Of a DNA stretch of 64,000 nt, positions 1 to 12,500 are shown piece after piece (positions within the stretch are counted from its first letter, which is position 1; every line of letters starts with the position of its first letter). The DNA is taken from positions 9,993,001 to 10,057,000 of the forward strand of contig NW_025062478.1 in assembly GCF_000002995.4 (NCBI RefSeq), given 5' to 3'. The stretch comes from Brugia malayi. Lineage: Eukaryota > Nematoda > Chromadorea > Rhabditida > Onchocercidae. The translations under genes were made by a program, and so were the position numbers. Below the pieces are notes generated by a model. That model had not been told where the DNA came from. It worked only from the letters and a program-made list of their open reading frames with translations, and did not search any database.

Positions 1-912
1 AAAAAAAAAAAAAAAAAATTATTAACATTGATGTAATATAAATGTAATAACATTTTTTTTTTTTAAATTGGTAATTTTTAAAAATAAAATGCAAAACAAA
101 GAAAGAAAGAGAACAAAAATTGTTTGTATTAAATATATTTTGAATAAATTTTAATTTTTTTATTGCATCGATTTCTTTTCTTTGTTTTTTTTTATTAAAA
201 ATTAATTGATAATTTTTAGAAATGAATGTAAGCAAATTTCTATTTTTATTCTCCATAATTTAAAACAAAAAATTAAAACTTAAAATTAATTATTTAATGA
301 TTTAATTGGCTATAATAACTACAAAACTTAATTAAATATTGGTCATTTTCAATTTTTAAAATAAAAATTTAAAAATATTTTAAGAGTTTGTATCCAAATA
401 GTTTTTTTTTTCCTAAAAAATCACTACTCGATTAAATTGTTTATCAATTTTAGGCAAATGTTTTATAAATATTAATTATTTTTTATCAAATGAATCAGTT
501 AACCAAAGAAAATTTTTTTTTAAAGCTATAAAAACGATTTTAGTATAATATTTTAATTCATTCCTTCGTTTTTCTTTTTGTTTTTTTTGTTTTAAAAATA
601 ATATCAAAAATAACATACGAATATTTTGATAGTTATTAAAATTTTTAAAATAATTATAAAATTTAAATGATTTATAGAAAAGTTAAAAATTATAATAAAA
701 ATATTTAAAAAATTATGAATTAAAATTTTTTTTTTCTTCAAATTTAATTTAATTCAATTTGATATTTGCATTTAAAATAAAAAAGAAAAATTTCCTTTTT
801 TTTCGATTTTAACTAAAATTTTCTCATAATTTTATTATTATTATTATTATTATTAGTTACAGTAGTTATATTATATTTCAAATATTTTATATCATTGATT
901 GTTGTATGAAAC

Positions 913-945
<33 letters not shown>

Positions 946-2229
946 TGAAAATAAATTTTTAAAAACGATGCCAAAAACAAAATCGTAAATGCATAGCAAC
1001 GATTTTAACAACCACATTTTAAGATTTCATTTTTCTTTTCTTTTATTCTTTTTACATTTCAAAATTTATTATAATTGAAATTTTAAAATAACTGCAAAAT
1101 TTTATCTTAATCCATTTTTTTTTTCAAAAAATGAAAAAAAAAAAGAAGGAAAAGACATCATATATTGGTGACAGAAAAATAAATTCACCATCATTTAGTT
1201 AATGTATTTTAGTAAGAAAAAAAAAAAAAAATAAAAAGGACAAATTTGAATTTTCATTTTTATTTTTTACTTTTTTCTTTCTTTCTTTCTCTCTCCCTCC
1301 CTCTCTCTCTCTCTCTTTCCCTTTCTTTTTAAGTTAAACTAAATGATTTTGTTTTCAATGCTAATATCATCATATGTATTCAACCGTTAAAAAAAAAGGA
1401 AAAGACGGATGTTAATGATAATTTTATATATATTTTTTTTTTTTTGAAAAAGAAAAAAGTTATTTTTGTTTATAATATTTATTTATTATAAAAATTAATT
1501 TATTATTAATGTGTTAATTTATTAAATGATAAATATATTTTATTAAAAATGGATGATAAAAAGAAGGAGAGAGAGAGGAGGAGGGGAAGAGAAAAAAAGA
1601 GGGAAATTTCGGAAAATAATATTTACTTTAATAATCAGTAATAGTTTGTTTAATTACTCTTTTTTTTTCTTTTTTACTTATTAAAAGTTTTTTTTTTTTT
1701 AACTTAATTGATTATTTGAGCATATTCCATTTCTAAGAAATAATTTCGACTTAATTTATTATGCAAAAAAAAATTTTGACATATTATGAATTGACAATTT
1801 CCAAATATATTTGTGTATTAATTTAATGAATAATTTAATTTATCAAAAATCAAAGTTTTATTTTATTATTTTTTTTTTTTTTGCTTTTCGTACTTTTAAA
1901 TTTTTATTTCACATACAAAAATGTTATATGGAATGTAAAATGAAAAGAATGAAAAAATTGAATTAAATCAGAATCATTTGATAAAAATAATAAAAACATT
2001 TGATAAAAATAAATTAATTTTTTAAAAAGAATAAAAATTTTTTTTTTTTACATTTTAGTAAAAATAAAAAGAAAAAAGAAAGAAATGCAAAGTCATATTG
2101 GATGGGTAGAAAAGTGTAGTTAGGAATGAATGGAAAATTTACTTATAAGAATTTATTCATCAGGAAATAATCTTAATTATTCTAACTTTAACTTTGCTAA
2201 TGCAAATGTCATATTACTTTTATTTTGGT

Positions 2230-2738
2230 TGAATGAAATGAAATGGAATGAAATGAATAAAATGAAATAAAATGAAAATGAAATGAAATGAAATGAAATG
2301 AAATGAAATAAAATAAAATGAAATGAAAATGAAATGAAATGAAATGAAATGAAAATGAAATGAAATGAAATGAAATGAAATGAAATGAAAATGAAATGAA
2401 ATGAAATGAAATGAAATGAAAATGAAATGAAATGAAAATGAAATGAAATGAAATGAAATGAAATGAAATGAAATGAAATGAAATGAAATGAAATGAAATG
2501 AAAATGAAATGAAATGAAATGAAATGAAATGAAAATGAAATGAAATGAAATGAAATGAAATGAAATGAAATGAAATGAAATGAAAATGAAATGAAAATGA
2601 AATGAAATGAAATGAAATGAAATGAAATGAAATGAAATGAAATGAAATAAAATAAAATGAAATGAAATGAAATGAAATGAAATGAAATGAAAATGAAATG
2701 AAATGAAATGAAATGAAATGAAATGAAATGAAATGAAA
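2230..2738. repeat. AAATG pentanucleotide array, about 500 bp
   Basis: The plus strand carries near-perfect tandem AAATG units, interrupted at intervals by an extra A (AAAATG) and by a few AAATA units. The 193-residue minus-strand open frame across it only encodes repeated Phe-His-Ile-Ser and is an artefact of the repeat. A shorter tract of the same pentamer in the opposite orientation lies at 6062-6131. Confidence 0.95.
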
Positions 2739-4004
2739 ATATATTAAAATTAGTAAATGCTTCGATCAAATTAACAAGTAGTAAGAACATTAGTGCTATG
2801 TATTAAAAATGCAAATAAATTTATGCAAATTACTCACTGAGAATAAAAATCATTCTGCAAAAATTATCGGATAAATTCAAAAAGTATGCCTTTTTAGTAT
2901 TATTTTAAGCAATTTATAACAGAAAAAATAAATAAATAAATAAAATAAAATCATAAAAAATTAATCAAAACTAATTAAACAACGAAAATAAGAAAAAAAA
3001 AACAATTTTATATATTTTTCTTTTTAAATTTAAAAAAGAAAAAAAAATTTACATTGCAATGAATAATTGAAATATTTTTATAAGATTTATAATTGATGTT
3101 ATTTGCTTTTTTTTTTTTAAAAAAAAATTCTTTTTTGAAATTTCTCTTTTCCCAAAATTTAGGAAATAAAGAAAAACAAAAGTTTTTGTTTTTTGTTCCA
3201 TAAAATAATTACTTTAATAGAATGCAAACATTAAATTAAATTAAAAAACAACAAAATGATAGCTTTTTTGGTTCTCATTGCTCATTTATCATTTGAAATG
3301 CAATTCAATAAATTTATATTTGTTTAAAATTTTTAAAATGATTTAGAATTGAATAACTTATTTAATCATTTCTTTTTTTTGAAATATTTAAATAATTGAA
3401 AATTGGTTTTAGTCTTTTTTTTTTGTTTTTATTCATTACAAAATTAATAATTAAATTTTTTTTACCTATAAATAATAGTACTTTGAGTATTTGAGTAAGT
3501 TTTTTTTTTTTTTTTTCTTTGATATTTGTAATATTTCTGAATTATCCCGGGGGATTTGCAAATGATTTTTCTATTATTTTTCACACTTTTTTTTTTTAAA
3601 GTTTCATTTTCTCTTCTTTTTCATTATTTTATTCATTGCTTGATTTGAGAAATAATTCTGTTTTTTTTTTCTTTTTTCCATTTTAATCATTTTTTTTAAA
3701 AAAAAAAGTAAAATAAAATGAAATATCCATTTAAAAGATAAAATTTCAATTAAAATGATGAAATAACAAAAAAAAAAAAAATTTAAGGAAAAAGTTAAGA
3801 AAATATGGAAAAAAAAGTCGATTCATTTGTGAATTTAATATTTACTAACTTTAAATATATTTATTTGTTATTGAATTACAGTAATAGCTATTTACAGCAT
3901 AACACGCATAACTTATTTATAATATATATTTACACCGACACATACATACACATACACACACAGACACATACAATCACATACACGTAAGACGCGTAAATTT
4001 GATT

Positions 4005-4210
4005 TATTTTTACGACAGTAGTAAATTTATTAATTCAGCAAAAAACCCAGTAAATTTATTAAATCAAAAAAAAAAAAAAAAGTAGTAAATTTATGAATTC
4101 GAGGAAAAAACGAGTGAATGTATTAAATTTATTAATTCAAGAAAAGAATTAGTAATTTTATGAATTCAGGAAAAAAATGAGTGAATTTATTAATTCAAGA
4201 AAAAAAAAAT
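4005..4210. repeat. Diverged tandem repeat (AGTAAATTTATTAATTCA-type units)
   Basis: About six imperfect copies of a 30-40-bp unit containing an AGTAAATTTAT(T/G)AATTCA core, separated by A-runs of varying length. No coding potential. Confidence 0.7.
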
Positions 4211-5149
4211 TGTTCAAAAATTAATTGAAAAATTTCTTCGGTCTCTTTCATCTTTTAACATTAATATTAACTATAAATTTGAACATTCAATTTCCTATCT
4301 TTGTTTATTGCAAACTTTTCGATTTCATTTTTCATTTCTGATTTAATTAATGAATGACGTAATAAATATGTAAATGTTATGTGTTATCAGTTGTAAAATT
4401 AATCATTTAAACTGATAATATGACGTATTTGTTATTTACTATCACATTAACAATATTCAAATAATTTATACCTTATTTTATAATTGTATTATAAAGTAAT
4501 ACTTATAGCATTATAATTGTTATAATTACGATTACTACGATAGTACTAACTTAATTTGCTGATTTTAATTATATCATTAAATTTTACTAATTTTAATTAA
4601 ACTCTTTCTTTTACAAAAACATTGATGACATATTCATTTTAAACATGTTACTCTTTTCATTTAAATGTTTTTTGAATTTTTTTTTCTTTGCTTAAATAAA
4701 CGAATGATTAGAAAATAACAATCATTTCTTATTCAACAACATAAATCTTATTTGCTAAGCAAAATTACAACATACAATAAGAAAGGAAAACGAATAGCAT
4801 TCTGCGAGAAATATCTATAAGCAACAATAAGGAAGGTAAATGCTATATTAACTAAAAAGGTAGATAAAGGTAATATTTAAAGGTAGATGAGTTGATAATT
4901 ATTCCATTTCAATAAGCAATTTTCAATCCTTTTCGCTCTTTATGAGATTACCATTCGATCATTTAATTAACAAGCAGTCATTTCATTTGAATAATTTAAC
5001 TCTCGATGAAATCACATAAATGACTATAGCAATTTCAATTTCATTAAATGAGTTGTAGCATTTGATCAAGCAGGACAATATCATTTAGGTACCTATGGCA
5101 ACACCGCCACCATTAATTATTATTACCGCCCGCCATTACATTATAACTA

Positions 5150-5560
5150 GCATTACTAGTTTTTAATTATCATGATTATCATGATTAACTGAGATTGATA
5201 TGATCAATTTTGTCATTTCTTATCACTAATTTAACTATTATTATCATTAGTTAACTTTTATTCAGTACTTTAAGTCGATTATATCAACAAAAAACGAAGT
5301 TTATTTATCGTGATTAATTGAATCTGATATGATCAATTTTATCTTTCTTATCACTATTACCATTAACTCATTTTAACACTTTAAGTTAAATATATCAACA
5401 AAAAAACGAAAAGTTGATTTATCTTGATTAACTCAATTCGATGTGATCAATTTTATCATCTGCTATCACTTATCACTGAGTTAATTACTAGTTAAATAAT
5501 GATGAATTATTTAACTTTCATTCAACACTGTAAGTTAAATATATTAACAAAAAAAAAAAA
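5150..5560. repeat. Three diverged copies of a ~120-150-bp unit
   Basis: Each copy contains a GATTAA...GATATGATCAATTTT core, a TTATCACT segment and a CACTTTAAGTTAAATATATCAACAAAAAA-like tail, the last part being the most conserved. The copies end near 5290, 5408 and 5555. This is a local triplication in intergenic DNA. Confidence 0.7.
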
Positions 5561-6061
5561 AAGAATAAGAAAAAAAGAAAGGAATGAAATAACTCAAAAA
5601 ATAAAACATTTAAATATAATAATTGATAATATGGAAATGTTTATTGTTTAATCACTTTCCAATATTTGTTAGTATTCCAAATTACAAATAACGAGAAAAA
5701 AAGAGCAAAGTAACTCAATAAAGAATTTAAATTTTTCCAAGAAAAAAAAAAGCAAAAAGAGGATAATAAAATAATAAAAATGTGAAATTTGAAAATTTTT
5801 TCACCCTATAATTTTAAAAGCAAAGTATAAAAATCACAAATGAATTATTACTTTGATATTATTTCTCTCGAATAGTTGTCACATGTCACCTTGTCAACAA
5901 TTTTTTTTTTTTATAATCTAAAACAAAGAGAAATTTAAGTTTTTTCTTTTCTTTCGTTCTTTCTCGATGAAATTAAATGCATCATTGCTTGATGAAAACG
6001 GCAACTAAAACGGTATGTAATCCTATTTAAGCTTTAAATATTTCAATTATATCTTCTGCTC

Positions 6062-6131
6062 TTCCATTTCATTTCATTTCATTTCATTCCATTCCATTTC
6101 ATTTCATTTCATTTCATTCCATTTCATTTCA
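6062..6131. repeat. Short TTTCA/TTCCA pentamer tract
   Basis: About fourteen CATTT/CATTC pentamers. This is the reverse complement of the AAATG unit forming the long array at 2230-2738. Confidence 0.9.
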
Positions 6132-6469
6132 ATGCCACTCAACCAGAGAGAATAGAAATAAAGAAAAAAGAAGAAAAAGGAAAGCGAAAAATTCATTTCA
6201 ATTTCTCCATCTAATTTCTTTTCATCTTTTCCTATTCGTTCGTTTACAAATTCTAATAATTTTCAATTTTAAACTTTGTTGTGTTTATGCTTCTTCTAGT
6301 CATTTACAAACGATACAAATGCAAATGCTCTCAATTTAGCTTTTCAATTTTAATTTTTTTTTTTTCAAAAAAAAAAAAAATATCGTGAAGTTTTTTTTAC
6401 AAGATCACCTGCAAGCACTATTTGATTGAGATTTGTTTCAGAAAATAAAATTTCCGTCTTTTTCTTTCT

Positions 6470-6500
<31 letters not shown>

Positions 6501-7324
6501 GTCCCTCTTTCAAATTGTTTATAATAATAATCTGATAGAAAGAAATGATTAAATTTTGAATTTATTTTATTGATTTTTTTCAAAATTTTCATTAACATTT
6601 TATCATAGCAAAAGTGATATTATTTCTGTCCAATAATTTGTAAAAAAAAAGATTTTTAAATTCATATTTCTGCTCAGTTTTTTTTTTTTTTTTTTTGATA
6701 ATTTCACGAAAAAATTCTTTTTTCACAGAATAAAATCAATATTGGAAATTGTATTCAATATTTTAAAATTCCGGAAAAATGCTAATATAATCAGGCAGAC
6801 TCTTTCGTAAATTTCAAGTCTTTCCTTCATTTCCGTATTTTTTTTTCAATCTTTTTTTTTTTAAATATACATTCTTAGTATATTTTTCTTCTATATGGAA
6901 TATATGAGTTAATAGTGATAATAAGATAGTGAGAATTTTATTTATCGATAAGACTGATCGATCAAATCAATCGATGATCAGATGGGAATGATGCTAATCA
7001 GACCGACCTGATTGCTAACGAAAAATTTAAATTGATCTGAAAAAGATGAAAAATTTTTGAAATGAAAATGAATTATTTGTGTTGAAAAATTTGATGGAAT
7101 ATTTATTTATTAAAATAATAACATATCTTTCTTTTTTTAAAAAAAAAAAAAAATTATTGGAAGAAAACTTAATGAAATTTCAAAAAAAAAAGTGAAAAAA
7201 AAAAATGGAGCAATGAAATTGTTTAAAAATGTTGAAAATGAATCAAACATTATTACTAATTTAATGAGTGTAATAATAAAACAATAAACAATAAATTTTC
7301 AATTCAATACAATGTTAATAATTT

Positions 7325-7518
7325 AAAGGATGGATGAAGTTAGGTTTTCCGGACGGATGGATGGACGGAAGGACGGACGGACGGAAGGAAGGAAATATAT
7401 CAAAGGGAAGCGTTAAGGATGTGCAGGATTTAATGATGGAAGAATTAATGAAATGTACGGAAGGAAAATGGATAGGAGTTGCATGAGTAGATTTTGTTGA
7501 TGAAAATAATTCAGAAAG

Positions 7519-7563
<45 letters not shown>

Positions 7564-7600
7564 AGAGAGAGAGGGAGAGAGAGAGGGACGGAATAGATAG
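7325..7600. repeat. Compound GGAC/GGAT tetramer and GA microsatellite
   Basis: A purine-rich stretch with GGAC, GGAT and GGAA tetramers at 7340-7400 and a (GA)n tract at 7515-7590 ending in a TTGG repeat. The overlapping minus-strand ORF is Ser/Pro/Leu repeats from the CT tract and is not taken as a gene. Confidence 0.85.
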
Positions 7601-7782
7601 ATTGGTTGGTTGGTTGGAAAAATGATGAATCCCTCCTCCTCTTTCATTTCACCATCTATTAGATAGATGAAATCAAATTTAATTTAGTTTTAGATTTAAA
7701 GCTGCTACTTCTATGTTTTACTTTTACTTTTGCCTCAAAACGGAATGGCTTAAATGAGCCAAGACAAGAGTAAAGTTAATCG

Positions 7783-7825
7783 GACAGAAAAATTGCTGCA
7801 GGCAATATTTGCTTTTATTTCTGTC
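7783..7825. other. Nested inverted repeat
   Basis: GACAGAAA at 7783-7790 pairs with TTTCTGTC at 7818-7825. Inside, ATTGC at 7792-7796 pairs with GCAAT at 7802-7806 around a TGCAG loop. It sits in intergenic DNA downstream of the ASPP-family gene. Nothing else supports a function. Confidence 0.35.
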
Positions 7826-9574
7826 AGTAACAATAAAATTATTTTAAAGTGAAATAAATAAAACAAAAAAAAAAAAAATACAAATATATATATTAGCTTA
7901 CTATTTAATATATATATTAGCTTACTATTTAAAATATATATTAGCTTATTACTTAAAATATATATTTTAATATATTATTTATAAAAATACAAATAGATAT
8001 ATTAACTTACTATTTCAATATATTATTTGATAAATTTTTATTATATACAATGATTTTTCTAACTTTAATTAAATTCACTTATATATCAGTTTGCTGTCAA
8101 ATATAATTGCAAATAGTATTGAAATTTAAAGCTTGCGTACTTATCAAAGTTTTTCGTTGCTAATTTAATTAATCTGTGCAAAGTGTTTCGTTTGATTACT
8201 ATCATAGGATAGCTAGCTATTACATCAAACATAAATTTAATATAATGAAACTTCCGGAATACTAAAATTATTTGAAGCATTTTTTGCAATAAATAAACTT
8301 CACGTATGAATTAATTATTATCACCAAATTATCTGGAAATTACTGGAAATACCTTGAGTAATTAATTAATAAATTAATTAGCTGCATGATCTATCTTCAT
8401 TTCTTTTTACTTTTGCAAAGTTATATTCAAATTTTATGTTACTGAAAATGTTTATTGTGAGGAAGAATAAATGAAACAAAAATTTAAAAAGAGTACTTTC
8501 TTATATACAAACAATGAGAATAATTTTTTTTTTCTTTTAAAATTTTCGAAATTTATTTTCTTCATTTTTTTTTTAGCACTTAGAAGAATGAAATAAATAA
8601 AAATTGATAAAAAAAATTTTCACATCATTCAAACTGTATTAAAATTTAAAATGAGCAAAAATTTCAAATAATTTAACTAATAGTTTAAAAATGCACAAAT
8701 TATTGAAAAGCAGAAAGAAATAACTGAAATTTAAATAAGCAAAAAAAAAAAAAAAAACATAAATATATATACAACGTTTAAGAAGTATATTTATTAAGGA
8801 GAAGGAATAATTATCAGTGAATCAGTGAATATATGAAATGATAAGTATTGATAAGAAATGAAAAACAGTACACAAAGAGTGGGATAAAACTGATAATCAC
8901 CGAGATAGGTAGGAATTAAAAAACAAAAAAGAGGAAAAGAAAAAAACTTGAAAAAAACTTCCATAATATAATAATTTTTGATTCAATAAAACCAGAATTT
9001 GAATATTTTCAAAGTATATCAATGATATCATAGTGATAAGTTCAAATGATAAGTTTAAAATTAAAAATTTAATCAAAATTTTAACGCTAATTCTATTGTT
9101 TACGAAAAAATCTAAATGAATCGATTAATAAATGCTAACTTTATGAATATTAAAGCGATAGGAAAGTATAGAATTAAATACAAAATATTTTAAAAGAGAT
9201 GAAAAAAAAAAGACTTTTCTGTGAAAGTATTTGTTGAATGCTTGCAAAAAAAAAAAAAAAAAAATCAAAATTGCTAATTTGCATTTAAAATTAGCCAAAA
9301 AAAAGACAGTTATTAGCATAAAGGCAAAAAAAATATATAAAACTTATATACTAACTAAATATACTAAGTATAAATTTATATTTAAATAACTAATCTTACC
9401 AAATTCTTTTTTTAATTGATAAAAATTTCATTATCATTTCAATAATTTTAATACTTTCAATAAATTATGAATTTATTATAATATATCCTTAGACAAAATA
9501 AATTTTTTCATATATGCGACAATACCGCATAGAAAATTTACACACATACAAAAAAAAAAAAAGAAAGAATTATT

Positions 9575-12500
9575 CTATGAAACAGTAATTGGTAATGTTT
9601 GTTCAACAATTGCTTCATCATCATTTTTTTCAGTAATTTTTTCAATTACTGAATTACTCGTTCGCCATTCTTTCACATCTATATTATCATTTTTTGAATC
9701 ATGAATTCTTGGTAATTGTGATAAATCAAACATTTGAAAATTAGCACTTCGTTTTGATAAGCTTGGATAAAGTGATAGATAATTTCGTGGTACCAAGCCT
9801 CGTTTTGATATTTCACTTTCATTATCACAAATTTCGGTTGTTGTAATTTCACAAAACCACCATGCATGATCATTGGTATCTTTTTCTAGGACACGTAAAC
9901 ATGAACCAATTGAAAAACTTAATTCATCATCTTGCACTTTATCATAATCATATGCTGCATACATCTGAAAAACAAAAAAAGAAAAAAAAAAATTAATTTA
10001 TTTTATTAATTAGTCAAATTTTTAACAAAATTAAAATTTAAATAAATAAAAATATAAAAGAAAACAAACAAACAAACAAATCAATAATTTATTTAAAAAA
10101 AAAAAAAAGTAAAGATAAAATAGTTCAAAAGTTTTGTTTTAGCTAAAAAAATTTCCATGAAAAAAGCATAACAAATATATTACAGTAAAATGATAAATTT
10201 AAAAAAAAAAAGAAAAAATGAAAAATTTTTTTTTTTTTTTGAAAAAAAAAAAGAGAAAATGAAAAATTACAAATCCATTATTGATAATTCCAGCTTCTTG
10301 ATTAGCTGCTTTCAGATAGAGTTGACAACCTTCATAGCCATCTTCATCCTCTTCACATTTTTCAGCTGGTGTTTCTAAATCTGATAATGTTTGCGCAAAA
10401 ATGCAAGCGCCATTTTCAACTAATAATTTTACCATTGGTAAATTATTGCATGATGCAGCACAATGTAGCGGTGTCCAACCATCTGAATCCTAAATATATT
10501 AATGCAAATATATTTTTTTTTTTTTTTTGAATTTCACAGTGTAACAAATAGAAAATAATATTTTTAATTTTGAAATGCAATAAAATAAAAGAATAATGTA
10601 AATGTAAAAATAATAAAAATTAAAAAAAAACTTCTTTGCTAAGAATTTTAAAATTAATTTATAATGTAAAAAGTTTAAATTCTAATAATTAAAAGTTAAA
10701 AAAAAAAAAAAAAAAAAAAACGTACAAAGAGAAAAAATCAAAAAATTAAGATAAAATTATGACAATATTTTATTGTAAATTTAAAAAATTTTTTAATTAA
10801 TATTAATTTTAGAGAAAAATTTTAACATTTTACTAAATTATAAATTCAATTGAAATATTAAATTAACATACTTGCGCATTTACATCAGCAAATGAATCCA
10901 CCAAATAACGTACAATCTCATAATGACCAGCGCAAATTGCATTATGAAGCGCAGTGATACCTTCGTCATTACACGCTGATATATTTGGCAGCTAAAGAAG
11001 GAAAGAAATATGAATTTATAAATATATTTTTGTTCCTTAAATTAAGTAAATATTTAATTTAAGTAAACTAATCGATAATTCAATCTGTAATTACTGTGTA
11101 ATTTTGTAAGTAAAACAAAAGATACAAAAATTATGATATATATATCGAAATTATTATAATTATTTCTGGCAAAAGATGAAATTTTTAGAATATAGCAAAT
11201 GAATATTTTGAAAAATTCTCATTTTATGCTAAAGTAAAAATTTCTTTTTAATTTGAAATTATGATTGAAAATCAAAAAATTTAAAAAAAAAAAAAGCAAA
11301 ACAACCTTAGCAGCACTTGATTTTACCAAATCCATTTCACCTTCCAGTGCTGCATCCAATAATAATGCTAACGGATCAAAAACTACTTTTCTTGCTGCTT
11401 TTTTCACTTTATTATGACATAGAATACCCTAAAAGAAATATTTGTGCTATCAAATTTCATCTTTTTTAAAATTTAATTTAACAATTTAAAAAAAAAAATA
11501 AAATTTCAAATATAGAAAGGAAGAAAAAATCTACTAGGAAGATAAATAATTGGTATTGCATAACATATATAAACTATTTTAATTAATATAATGATACAAT
11601 TACTTGGTCTAAGGTTAATTAATCAACTCCAGATATTTGTGAAATATTGATCTTATGATCATATTGAGAGAGAGAGGGAGAGAGAGAGAGAGATGGATAA
11701 ATGAATGAAATATGATGTGAATGATAAGAAATGAAAGATAATTAAAATACCTTTTCAGGTGATGTCTTAATAAGATTTGTGATATTTGATGTTTCCTTTT
11801 GCATTTCTATTTCATCCGTAAATTCCTTCTCAGTTAATACTTTCATTTGCTTACATTCTTCCATTTGCTCAATTTCAACCGGTAATTCATCAAGTTGAAT
11901 ATCCTTCATAAGAAGTTCACATACATATTCCGGAGCTGTTGTCGTAGTATCATCATCTGTTGCTTCCTTTTCCTCTTCATGAATTATTTCCGGTTTGCAT
12001 ATTGTAGTAGCATTCTCAAATGCGGAAATGATTGAATTTATTTATCAAAAAATTCTCTCATTCACAAATTTTGAATGTAAATTCTAAATAATAATATATT
12101 TAAACAATATTATCTCATAATGTGTATGTTAAATTAATGAGTAATTAAATTGATCATTAATTAGTAACACAATTGATTAATCTAATTAACATATTTCATA
12201 AAATTTTAGAATGTATCGGTTTGAATTAAACAGATCGATATGATTTGCTTATTTTAATAGCATAAAAAATAGTAATAATAATGACAATAATAATAATAAT
12301 TAGAATATTTAAGATTGAATCAAAAATAATAAATGATTAGTTAAAATTTTATTTAAAAAACAAAAAAATTTCCTATTTAATATTTAATTAAACTTAATAT
12401 CAAATTTATAAAATAATAATTATAACATATACCTTATTTATAACGGTAAAAAGATTGCCAATATTACATCCAACTAATAAATGAGTACGACCTTTCTTCT

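Larger units (their letters stand above)
1..9574. other. Gene-free AT-rich region downstream of the ASPP-family gene
   Basis: I see no exon I can support here. Open frames in this stretch are short or low-complexity. The region is made of A/T homopolymers, CT/GA tracts (about 1287-1330, 1560-1600, 6460-6500, 7520-7590), a CA-rich tract (3930-3985), a pentamer array (2230-2738), diverged local duplications (4010-4200, 5150-5560, 7880-8000) and a tetranucleotide tract (7330-7400). The stretch at 6950-7020 is more complex and rich in GATC and ATCGAT, but has no coding signal. Confidence 0.7.

Noticed and set aside
2209..2790. 193-codon minus-strand ORF rich in Phe, His, Ile and Ser
   Set aside because: It is a direct translation of the AAATG array, with no start context, splice signals or non-repeat sequence.
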